NCBI RefSeq assembly: GCF_009363755.1
Contig: NZ_CP045417.1
Span: forward strand, 682,001-746,000
Reading direction: 5' to 3'
Source of the DNA: Halomonas sp. THAF5a
GTDB lineage: Bacteria > Pseudomonadota > Gammaproteobacteria > Pseudomonadales > Halomonadaceae
DNA: 64,000 bases
The notes below the pieces were generated by a model. That model had not been told where the DNA came from. It searched no databases and saw nothing but the letters and a program-made list of their open reading frames with translations. The position numbers and the translations under genes were made by a program. Every line of letters begins with the position of its first letter. Within the stretch, counting starts at the first letter, position 1. This document shows positions 56,544 through 64,000 of this stretch, piece after piece.

Positions 56544-57286
56544 GCCAGGCGGCAACGACACTCGGCCAGACCCCGATGCGGGACGGCGCCGAGATGCTGC
56601 GCATCAGCGACCTGCACGCCTTCTACGGCGAGTCGCACATCCTGCACGGCGTCGACTTCGACGTGAAGCGCGGGGAGCTGGTGACCCTGCTGGGGCGCAA
56701 CGGCGCCGGGCGCAGTACCACCCTCAAGGCGATCATGAACATGGTCGGCCATCGCACCGGGTCCATCGTCATCAATGGCACCGAGACCCTCGGCGTGAAG
56801 CCGCACCGCATCCCGCGGCTCGGCGTGGGCTACTGCCCCGAGGAGCGCGGCATCTTCTCGAGCCTCGACGTCGAGGAGAACCTGCTGCTGCCGCCCACGG
56901 TGCGCAGCGGCGGCATGGGGATCGACGAGATCTACGCCATGTTCCCCAACCTCTACGAGCGGCGCCGCAGCCAGGGCACCCGGCTCTCCGGCGGCGAGCA
57001 GCAGATGCTGGCCATGGCCCGCATCCTGCGCACCGGCGCACGGCTGCTGCTGCTCGACGAGATCACCGAGGGGCTGGCCCCGGTCATCGTCCAGGCCCTG
57101 GGCGAGGTGCTGATCAAGCTCAAGGAGCGCGGCATGACCATCGTGCTGGTGGAGCAGAACTTCCGCTTCGCCGCGCCCCTGGCCGACCGCCACTTCGTGA
57201 TGGAGCACGGCCGCATCATCGAGGAGATCAGCGCCGCCGAGCTGCCCGCCCGGCGCGAGCACCTCAATACCCTGCTGGGGGTCTGA
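56540..57286 (+). CDS. livF: Branched-chain amino acid type ABC transporter ATPase (LivF-like) with Walker A Arg
   Basis: 248 residues. The Walker A motif reads GRNGAGRST (52-60), so R58 stands where nearly all ABC ATPases have Lys. The remaining motifs are intact: signature RLSGGEQQMLAMA, Walker B LLLLDEITEGL, and EQNFRFA, whose Asn (in place of His) is also common in LivF. The frame is clean, so this looks like a natural subgroup variant. The ATG overlaps the livG stop; ATG 56576 or 56594 are alternatives that would remove the N-terminal 12-18 residues. Confidence 0.88.
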   Translation: MSQAATTLGQTPMRDGAEMLRISDLHAFYGESHILHGVDFDVKRGELVTLLGRNGAGRSTTLKAIMNMVGHRTGSIVINGTETLGVKPHRIPRLGVGYCPEERGIFSSLDVEENLLLPPTVRSGGMGIDEIYAMFPNLYERRRSQGTRLSGGEQQMLAMARILRTGARLLLLDEITEGLAPVIVQALGEVLIKLKERGMTIVLVEQNFRFAAPLADRHFVMEHGRIIEEISAAELPARREHLNTLLGV

Positions 57287-57309
57287 CGGCCTCGCCGTCG
57301 CGTCCCCGG

Positions 57310-57374
57310 CCGCCAGCCGCCAGCCGCCAGAGCCACCACCCGCAACGACAACGATCCGTATCGACAACAACAAC
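57310..57374 (+). promoter_or_regulatory. Leader of the substrate-binding protein gene with short repeats
   Basis: Three tandem CCGCCAG units (57310-57330) are followed by a CA-rich stretch with ACAACAACAAC (57364-57374), 26 bases before ATG 57401. The AACAACAA core fits the AANAANAA motif bound by Hfq/Crc in Pseudomonas, and CA-rich sites targeted by GcvB in enterics. Confidence 0.45.
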
Positions 57375-57400
57375 GGCCCCACCGGGCCACGGAGATGATC

Positions 57401-58621
57401 ATGACCTTCCATCACAAGACGCTCGCCAGCAGCATCGCCCTCGCCGCCGCCACCCTGGTCACCGGCAACGCCCAGGCCCAGATGAGCGACGACGCCGTGC
57501 GCATCGGCTACCTCGCCGACATGTCCGGCACCTATCGCGACCTGGCCGGCCCCGGCGGCCTCGAGGCGCTGAAGATGGCCGTCGAGGACGTCGGCGGCGA
57601 GGTCAACGGCGTGCCCATCGAGGTGTTCAGCGCCGACGACCGCAACAGCGCCGACGTGGGCGCCAACACCGTGCGCGGCTGGGTCGACCAGGAGAACGTC
57701 GACCTGGTCGCCGGCATGGTCGCCTCCTCGGTCTCCATCGCCGTGAGCAAGGTGCTGGAGGAGGCGGGGGGACTGGCGATCATCTCCGGCTCCGCGGCCT
57801 CGAGCATCACCAACGAGCACTGCACGCCCAACCACCTCCACTGGGTCTATGACACCTACCCGCTGGCCAACGGCACCGCCAAGGCCGTCGTCGACCAGGG
57901 CGGCGAGACCTGGTTCATGCTCACCGCCGACTACGCCTTCGGCCACGCCCTGGAGGCCGATGTCAGCGCGGTGGTGGAGGCCAACGGCGGCGAGATCGTC
58001 GGCGGCGTGCGCCATCCCTTCCCGACCAGCGACTTCTCCTCCTATATCCTCCAGGCCCAGGGCTCGGGCGCCGACATCGTCGGCCTGGCCAACGCCGGCT
58101 CCGATACCGTCAACGCCATCAAGACCGCCAGCCAGTTCGGCCTGACCCAGACCGGCCAGCAGCTCGCGGGCCTGCTGATCTTCCTCAACGACGTCCACGC
58201 CATGGGCCTCGAGGCGACCCAGGGCCTGCTGCTCACCACCGGCTGGTACTGGGACATGGACGAGGCGTCCCGGGAGTGGGCCGAGCGCTACTTCGAGCGC
58301 GTGGGCCGCATGCCGACCATGGTCCAGGCCGGCGTCTACTCCAGCACCCTGCACTACCTCAACGCCGTCGAGGCCGCCGGCACCGACGAGGCCCAGGCGG
58401 TGCGTGCCCAGATGGCCGAGACCCCCGTCGAAGACTTCTTCGCCCGCAACGGCCGCATCCGCGAGGATGGCCGCATGGTCCACGACATGTACCTCGCCGA
58501 GGTGAAGTCGCCGGAGGAGTCCACCGGCGAGTGGGACCTCTACGAGATCAAGAGCACCATCCCCGCCGAGGAGGCCTACCGCCCGCTCGCCGAGAGCCAG
58601 TGCAAGCTGGTCAAGAACTGA
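57401..58621 (+). CDS. ABC transporter periplasmic substrate-binding protein (Leu/Ile/Val-binding fold)
   Basis: 406 residues with a Sec signal peptide (about 1-26, cut after AQA). A type I periplasmic-binding fold (Peripla_BP_6): VRIGYLADMSGTYRDLAGPGG, then DDRNSADVGANTVRGWV and HWVYDTYPLANGTAKAV. It captures the substrate for LivHM; similar proteins bind branched-chain amino acids, urea or short amides. ATG 57401 is chosen over 57395 because GGAG sits at 57391-57394. It has the CA-rich leader noted above, suggesting separate post-transcriptional control of this most abundant subunit. Confidence 0.9.
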   Translation: MTFHHKTLASSIALAAATLVTGNAQAQMSDDAVRIGYLADMSGTYRDLAGPGGLEALKMAVEDVGGEVNGVPIEVFSADDRNSADVGANTVRGWVDQENVDLVAGMVASSVSIAVSKVLEEAGGLAIISGSAASSITNEHCTPNHLHWVYDTYPLANGTAKAVVDQGGETWFMLTADYAFGHALEADVSAVVEANGGEIVGGVRHPFPTSDFSSYILQAQGSGADIVGLANAGSDTVNAIKTASQFGLTQTGQQLAGLLIFLNDVHAMGLEATQGLLLTTGWYWDMDEASREWAERYFERVGRMPTMVQAGVYSSTLHYLNAVEAAGTDEAQAVRAQMAETPVEDFFARNGRIREDGRMVHDMYLAEVKSPEESTGEWDLYEIKSTIPAEEAYRPLAESQCKLVKN

Positions 58622-58678
58622 GCGAGCCGAGGCAGGGCGGCGGCCGCGGCCGCCGCCCCCTGACGGGAGGAGCGTGAC

Positions 58679-59566
58679 ATGACGATGATATTCGGGGTGC
58701 CGTTGGCGGTGTTCATGGGCCAGCTGATGCTGGGCCTGATCAACGGTGCCTTCTATGCCCTGCTGAGCCTGGGGCTGGCGGTGATCTTCGGGCTGTTGAA
58801 GATCATCAACTTCGCCCACGGGGCGCAGTACATGCTGGGCGCCTTCGCGGCGATGCTGGGCCTTCAATACCTGGGCATCAACTACTGGGTCGCGCTGCTG
58901 CTGGTGCCGCTGGTGGTGGGGACCCTGGGCGTGGTGATCGAGCGGCTGTTCCTGCGCCGCATCGCCCACCTCGACCACCTCTACGGGCTGCTGCTCACCT
59001 ACGGCCTGGCGCTGATCTTCGAGGGCACCCTGATCAACCTCTTCGGGGTCTCGGGGGCGAGCTACCCCACCCCGGAGGCCCTGCAGGGCGGCCTGAACCT
59101 CGGCTTCATGTTCCTGCCGACCTACCGCGCCTGGGTGCTGGTGGCGGCGCTGGTGGTGTGCGGCGGCACCTGGTTCATCATCGAGCGCACCCGCCTCGGG
59201 GCCTACCTGCGGGCCGGCACCGAGAACCCGGCGCTGATGCAGGCCTTCGGCGTGAACGTGCCGCAGCTGATCACCCTGACCTACGGCTTCGGCGTGGCGC
59301 TGGCCGCCTTCGCCGGGGTACTGGCGGCACCGCTCTATCCGGTCTCGCCGACCATGGGCTCGAGCCTGCTGATCGTGGTCTTCGCCGTGGTGGTGATCGG
59401 CGGCATGGGCTCCATCCTCGGCGCCATCATCACCGGGCTCGCCATGGGCCTGATCGAGGGCCTCACCAAGGTCTACTACCCCGAGGCGGCCAACACCGTG
59501 ATCTTCCTGGTGATGATCCTGGTGCTGCTGCTGCGCCCCTCGGGACTCTTCGGCAAGGAGGCATGA
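58679..59566 (+). CDS. livH: Branched-chain amino acid type ABC transporter permease (LivH-like)
   Basis: 295 residues, about eight membrane helices. Typical LivH stretches: GLINGAFYALLSLGLAVIFG, IINFAHGAQYMLGAF, and VVIGGMGSILGAIITGLAMG near the end (coupling region). GGGAGGAG ribosome-binding site. livM follows after one base. Confidence 0.92.
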   Translation: MTMIFGVPLAVFMGQLMLGLINGAFYALLSLGLAVIFGLLKIINFAHGAQYMLGAFAAMLGLQYLGINYWVALLLVPLVVGTLGVVIERLFLRRIAHLDHLYGLLLTYGLALIFEGTLINLFGVSGASYPTPEALQGGLNLGFMFLPTYRAWVLVAALVVCGGTWFIIERTRLGAYLRAGTENPALMQAFGVNVPQLITLTYGFGVALAAFAGVLAAPLYPVSPTMGSSLLIVVFAVVVIGGMGSILGAIITGLAMGLIEGLTKVYYPEAANTVIFLVMILVLLLRPSGLFGKEA

Positions 59567-59567
59567 C

Positions 59568-60554
59568 GTGATGGCCACGACCCAACCCCTGACCCCCGCC
59601 ATGCAGCGCCAGCGCAGCGCGCGGCGGCGGCGCAACCTGCTCTACCTGGTGCTGCTGGGCCTGGCCCTGCTGGCCCCGCTCGCCATCTACCCGGTGTTCC
59701 TGATGAAGGTGCTGTGCTTCGCGCTCTTCGCCTGCGCCTTCAACCTGCTGCTGGGCTATGCCGGGCTGCTCTCCTTCGGCCATGCGGCCTTCCTGGCCAC
59801 CGGCGGCTACTTCACCGGCATCATGCTCTCGAGCTACCCCGGCCTGACGCCGGAGGCGGGCATCCTGATCGGCACCCTGGCCGCAGTGGTGCTGGGCACC
59901 TTCTTCGGCGTGCTGTCGATCCGCCGCCAGGGGATCTACTTCGCCATGGTGACCCTGGCGCTGGCGCAGATGGTGTTCTTCTTCTTCGTCCAGGCGCCCT
60001 TCACCGGGGGCGAGGACGGGCTGCACGGCGTGCCGCGCGGCGAGCTGTTCGGACTGATCAGCCTCTCCGACAACCTGCCGATGTACTACTTCGTGCTGGC
60101 GATCTTCGTGATCGGCTTCGCGATCATCCAGCGCACCGTGCACTCGCCCTTCGGCCAGGTGCTCAAGGCGATCCGCGAGAACGAGCCCCGGGCGGTCTCG
60201 CTGGGCTACAACGTGGACGCCTACAAGCTGGTGGCCTTCGTCATCTCCGCGGGCCTCGCGGGGCTCGCCGGCTCCACCAAGACGGTGGTCTTCCAGCTCG
60301 CCTCGCTGACCGATGCCCACTGGCACATGTCCGGCGAGGTGATCCTGATGACCCTGCTGGGCGGGGTGGGCACGCTGTTCGGCCCGGTGGTGGGCGCGGG
60401 CCTCGTGGTCAGCCTGCAGACCCAGCTGGCGCAGTCGCCGCTCGGCAACTGGGTGAGCGTGATCCTCGGCGCGATCTTCGTGATCTGCGTGCTGAGCTTT
60501 CGCAGCGGCATCGTCGGCGAGATCGACAAGCTGGTGCGCAAGAACTTCAAGTAG
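59568..60554 (+). CDS. livM: Branched-chain amino acid type ABC transporter permease (LivM-like)
   Basis: 328 residues from GTG 59568, which is better spaced from AAGGAGG than ATG 59571. A basic N-terminus (RQRSARRRRN) precedes about eight helices. LivM motifs: NLLLGYAGLLSFGHAAFLATG, and KAIRENEPRAVSLGYNVDAYKL in the cytoplasmic loop; LLGGVGTLFGPVVGAGLVV near the C-terminus. Completes the transporter. Confidence 0.92.
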   Translation: MMATTQPLTPAMQRQRSARRRRNLLYLVLLGLALLAPLAIYPVFLMKVLCFALFACAFNLLLGYAGLLSFGHAAFLATGGYFTGIMLSSYPGLTPEAGILIGTLAAVVLGTFFGVLSIRRQGIYFAMVTLALAQMVFFFFVQAPFTGGEDGLHGVPRGELFGLISLSDNLPMYYFVLAIFVIGFAIIQRTVHSPFGQVLKAIRENEPRAVSLGYNVDAYKLVAFVISAGLAGLAGSTKTVVFQLASLTDAHWHMSGEVILMTLLGGVGTLFGPVVGAGLVVSLQTQLAQSPLGNWVSVILGAIFVICVLSFRSGIVGEIDKLVRKNFK

Positions 60555-60574
60555 GCCCCGGCCATGCCGACGGC

Positions 60575-60600
60575 GGGCGCCCCTCGGGGCGCCCTTTTTT
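60575..60600 (+). terminator. Intrinsic terminator of the liv operon
   Basis: GGGCGCCCC (60575-60583) pairs with GGGGCGCCC (60586-60594), effectively a CTCG loop, followed by six T. Confidence 0.93.
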
Positions 60601-60704
60601 GGTTCATCGCACTGTGCCGCTTCTGGCGTCAGTGTCGCTGGCCTCGGTGTCGCGGGCGTCTCGGGACGCGCCCGCGAGGCCTTGCTCGCCGCGCCGTCAC
60701 GGGC

Positions 60705-61592
60705 TCAGCGCCTCGGTAGCCGATCGGGCAGGCGCTCGACCAGGAAGTCGATGAACTGGCGGATCTTCGGCGAGCGGTGGCGATGGCGCGGGGTGACCGC
60801 CCAGACCGCGCTGTCGTCGTGACGGTAGGCGTCGAGCACGCTGATCAGCTCGCCGCTCGCCAGGTGGGGCTCCACGTAGTAGTCCGGCAGCTGGGCGAGC
60901 CCCAGGCCCTTGAGGGCGGCGTCCAGCAGCGCCGGTCCCGAGTTGCTCTCCCAGGGCCCCGTGACCCGCACCTCACGTCTCACCCCCGCCACGGCGAAGC
61001 GCCAGTGGTCCCGGGAACCGATCAGGCAGCGGTGGTGGGTGAGCTCGGAGAGGGCGTGGGGCTGGGGGCGGTGGGTGAAGTAGGCGGGCGAGCCCACCAC
61101 GTACTCGCGTCGCTCGCAGAGCCGCCGGGCGACCAGCGAGGAGTCCTCGAGGGCGCCCAGGCGCACGGCGATGTCGAAGCCCTCGTCGATGATGTCCACC
61201 TGGCGGTTGGTCAGGTGCAGGCGTACCTCCAGCTGGGGGTGTCGGGCCATGAAGTCGTTGACCAGCGGCGCCAGGTAGCGCTCGCCGAAGGTGGTGGCGC
61301 AGGTCAGGCTCAGCAGGCCGATCGGGCGTTCCTGGAGGTCCTTGATCGCGGCCTCGGCCTCGTGGAAGCCCTCGACCAGGTGGCGGCAGTGCTGGTAGTA
61401 GACGCGACCGGCCTCGGTGAGGCGGATCCGCCGCGTGGTGCGGTAGAGCAGGGCGGTGCCGAGCTGGTTCTCGAGCTGGCTGACCAGCCGGCTGACGTGG
61501 GAGCTCGAGACCTTGAGCCGCTCGGCCGCGGCCTTGAAGGCGCCCAGGCGCACCACCTCGACGAAGGCCTCGACCCGATCCCAGCGCTGCAT
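60705..61592 (-). CDS. LysR-family transcriptional regulator divergent from frmA
   Basis: 295 residues. N-terminal winged helix with AFKAAAERLKVSSSHVSRLVSQLE (about 18-41). Effector domain (about 90-290) with TNRQVDIIDEGFDIAVRLGAL. By shape it belongs to the large CrgA/AaeR branch. It is divergent from frmA across 127 bp, so it may regulate formaldehyde detoxification. A dyad ATTGT-N9-ACAAT (61612-61630) lies just before its start. Confidence 0.88.
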   Translation of the reverse strand: MQRWDRVEAFVEVVRLGAFKAAAERLKVSSSHVSRLVSQLENQLGTALLYRTTRRIRLTEAGRVYYQHCRHLVEGFHEAEAAIKDLQERPIGLLSLTCATTFGERYLAPLVNDFMARHPQLEVRLHLTNRQVDIIDEGFDIAVRLGALEDSSLVARRLCERREYVVGSPAYFTHRPQPHALSELTHHRCLIGSRDHWRFAVAGVRREVRVTGPWESNSGPALLDAALKGLGLAQLPDYYVEPHLASGELISVLDAYRHDDSAVWAVTPRHRHRSPKIRQFIDFLVERLPDRLPRR

Positions 61593-61611
61593 GATGCCTC
61601 CTGTCGGCGTG

Positions 61612-61630
61612 ATTGTTGCTGTGTGACAAT
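61612..61630. promoter_or_regulatory. LysR-type dyad between the LysR gene and frmA
   Basis: ATTGT (61612-61616) and ACAAT (61626-61630) with 9 bases between. Length and T-N11-A spacing fit a LysR-type recognition box that could serve both divergent genes. Confidence 0.45.
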
Positions 61631-61632
61631 AA

Positions 61633-62994
<1,362 letters not shown>

Positions 62995-63000
<6 letters not shown>

Positions 63001-63018
63001 GCGTCGAGACGCGGGCGC
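62995..63018. terminator. Perfect hairpin at the end of the tandem array
   Basis: GCGCCCGCGT (62995-63004), CGAG, ACGCGGGCGC (63009-63018): a 10-bp perfect stem without a T-run. It may reduce read-through or protect mRNA ends between frmA and fghA. Confidence 0.5.
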
Positions 63019-63069
63019 CGCCCCATCGATCGGTGGCCGGCTCGCCCGGCCGACAAGGAGTGTGATCCC

Positions 63070-63924
63070 ATGACCATGACCGAACATCTCGAGCTGGTCT
63101 CGGCCAACAAGAGCCACGGCGGCTGGCACAAGCGCTATCGTCACCGCTCCCGGGCGCTGGACTGCGAGATGACCTTCGCCATCTACCTGCCGCCCCAGGC
63201 GGAGACCGAGCGCGTGCCGCTGATGTGGTGGCTCTCGGGGCTGACCTGCACCGACGAGAACTTCATGCAGAAGGCCGGCGCGCACCGGGTGGCGGCCGAG
63301 CTCGGCATCGCCATCGTCTGCCCGGATACCAGCCCCCGGGGTACCAACCTGCCGGGCGAGGACGACAGCTACGACTTCGGCAGCGGCGCGGGCTTCTACG
63401 TCAACGCCACCCGGGAGCCCTGGAAGCAGCACTACCGCATGTACGACTACGTGGCCGAGGAGCTGCCCTCGGTGGTGCGCCAGCACTTCCCGGTCAATGG
63501 CCGCGAGTCGATCAGCGGCCACTCCATGGGCGGCCACGGTGCGCTGATCCTGGCGCTGCGCCGTCCCGGCCACTATCGCGCCGTGTCCGCCTTCGCCCCC
63601 GTGGTCAATCCCAGCGAGTGCCCCTGGGGGCAGAAGGCCTTCGCCGGCTACCTGGGCGAGGACCGCGGGCTCTGGACCCAGTACGACGCCTGCGAGCTGG
63701 TGGCCCGCGGGGCCTCGAGCCAGCCGCTGTTCATCGACCAGGGCGAGGCCGACGACTTCCTCGAGGAGCAGCTCTGTCCCGAGCGCCTCGAGGCCGTGTG
63801 CGCCGAGCACGACCACCCGCTGACCCTGCGTCGCCAGCCTGGCTACGACCACAGCTACTACTTCATCGCCACCTTCATCGAGGATCACCTTCGCTACCAT
63901 GCCGAGCGCCTGAAGAAGCGCTGA
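63070..63924 (+). CDS. fghA: S-formylglutathione hydrolase
   Basis: 284 residues, alpha/beta hydrolase. Hydrolyses S-formylglutathione to formate and glutathione, completing formaldehyde detoxification after FrmA. Nucleophile S152 in ISGHSMGGHGAL; oxyanion and esterase-D motifs WLSGLTCTDENF and PDTSPRGTNLPGE; the Asp is in LFIDQGEADDFL and the His in GYDHSYYF. AAGGAG (63055-63060) is well spaced for ATG 63070; ATG 63076 is an alternative. Confidence 0.96.
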   Translation: MTMTEHLELVSANKSHGGWHKRYRHRSRALDCEMTFAIYLPPQAETERVPLMWWLSGLTCTDENFMQKAGAHRVAAELGIAIVCPDTSPRGTNLPGEDDSYDFGSGAGFYVNATREPWKQHYRMYDYVAEELPSVVRQHFPVNGRESISGHSMGGHGALILALRRPGHYRAVSAFAPVVNPSECPWGQKAFAGYLGEDRGLWTQYDACELVARGASSQPLFIDQGEADDFLEEQLCPERLEAVCAEHDHPLTLRRQPGYDHSYYFIATFIEDHLRYHAERLKKR

Positions 63925-63953
63925 GCCCCGAGCCCGCGTCACCCCATGATCGC

Positions 63954-63975
63954 CTGCCTCCCTTCGGGGAGGCAG
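63954..63975 (+). terminator. Terminator-like hairpin after fghA
   Basis: CTGCCTCCC (63954-63962), TTCG, GGGAGGCAG (63967-63975): 9-bp perfect stem with a UUCG tetraloop, without a T-run, 30 bases after the fghA stop. Confidence 0.6.
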
Positions 63976-63981
63976 CCTCGT

Positions 63982-63987
63982 TATACT
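63982..63987 (+). promoter_or_regulatory. -10 box of a promoter leading out of the window
   Basis: TATACT at 63982-63987, just after the fghA hairpin; no good -35 is seen. It would drive a rightward gene beyond the window end. Confidence 0.35.
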
Positions 63988-64000
63988 GCCCGTCATTCAT

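Noticed and set aside
56495..59635. 1046-codon antisense frame opposite the transporter operon
   Set aside because: It crosses four sense genes with intact motifs and has no recognisable domain.

Overview
The window is GC-rich, tightly packed gammaproteobacterial chromosome, most like a moderately halophilic Halomonadaceae (Halomonas or relatives). The evidence is the gene order (rnr-rlmB-rpsF-rpsR-rplI-dnaB; amgK-murU beside lptD-surA-pdxA-rsmA-apaGH; glpE-cca; folBK-plsY-tsaD-rpsU-dnaG-rpoD), two complete Mrp-type Na+/H+ antiporter operons, a PHA-synthesis regulator and a high G+C third codon position throughout. I see no prophage, insertion sequence or CRISPR array. This placement is an inference from family knowledge; no database was searched.

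Layout. 1-1.6 kb: the end of an Lrp/AsnC regulator, a membrane-anchored DRGH nuclease and three tandem tRNA-Leu(CAG) genes. 1.6-9.4 kb: RNA decay and translation genes (rnr, rlmB, rpsF, rpsR, rplI) and replicative helicase dnaB, plus small proteins. 9.4-12.7 kb: an iron-sulfur photolyase with a DCC thiol oxidoreductase, and ferrochelatase. 12.7-24.7 kb: two divergent Mrp operons, one with MrpA-MrpB fused, one with separate A and B genes. 24.8-29.6 kb: DUF2256 plus DASH cryptochrome, DUF3429, a lytic transglycosylase, a retropepsin-like protease and rsmE. 29.7-34.6 kb: phaR, purD, a thioesterase, phosphoribulokinase, a HIT protein, coq7 and osmC. 34.9-41 kb: cell-wall recycling (murU, amgK) divergent from outer-membrane biogenesis (lptD, a surA lacking parvulin domains) and pdxA. 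41-52 kb: rsmA-apaG-apaH-glpE-cca, folB-folK, plsY, tsaD and the rpsU-dnaG-rpoD macromolecular synthesis operon. 52-64 kb: a LysR regulator and L-serine dehydratase, a five-gene branched-chain amino acid type ABC transporter, and a glutathione-dependent formaldehyde detoxification pair (frmA, fghA) with its LysR neighbour.

Most intriguing non-coding signal: four copies of an 84-109 bp intergenic element (34021-34106, 34617-34700, 34801-34909, and inverted at 41004-41098). Their stems differ in sequence but still pair, while the single-stranded joints are nearly invariant. This is the pattern of a conserved folded RNA or ssDNA. Other points of note are a seven-unit 25-bp tandem array beginning inside the frmA stop codon, a SurA reduced to its chaperone core, a LivF with Arg in place of the Walker A Lys, a perfect LiuR-like palindrome and CA-rich leaders upstream of the transporter genes, symmetric operator-like elements in front of both photolyase operons, and 12-bp tandem repeats forming the hemH leader.

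How it fits together: the gene set combines core information processing and envelope construction with halophile ion homeostasis (Mrp), light and DNA-damage defence (two photolyase-family enzymes), and detoxification (formaldehyde, OsmC).
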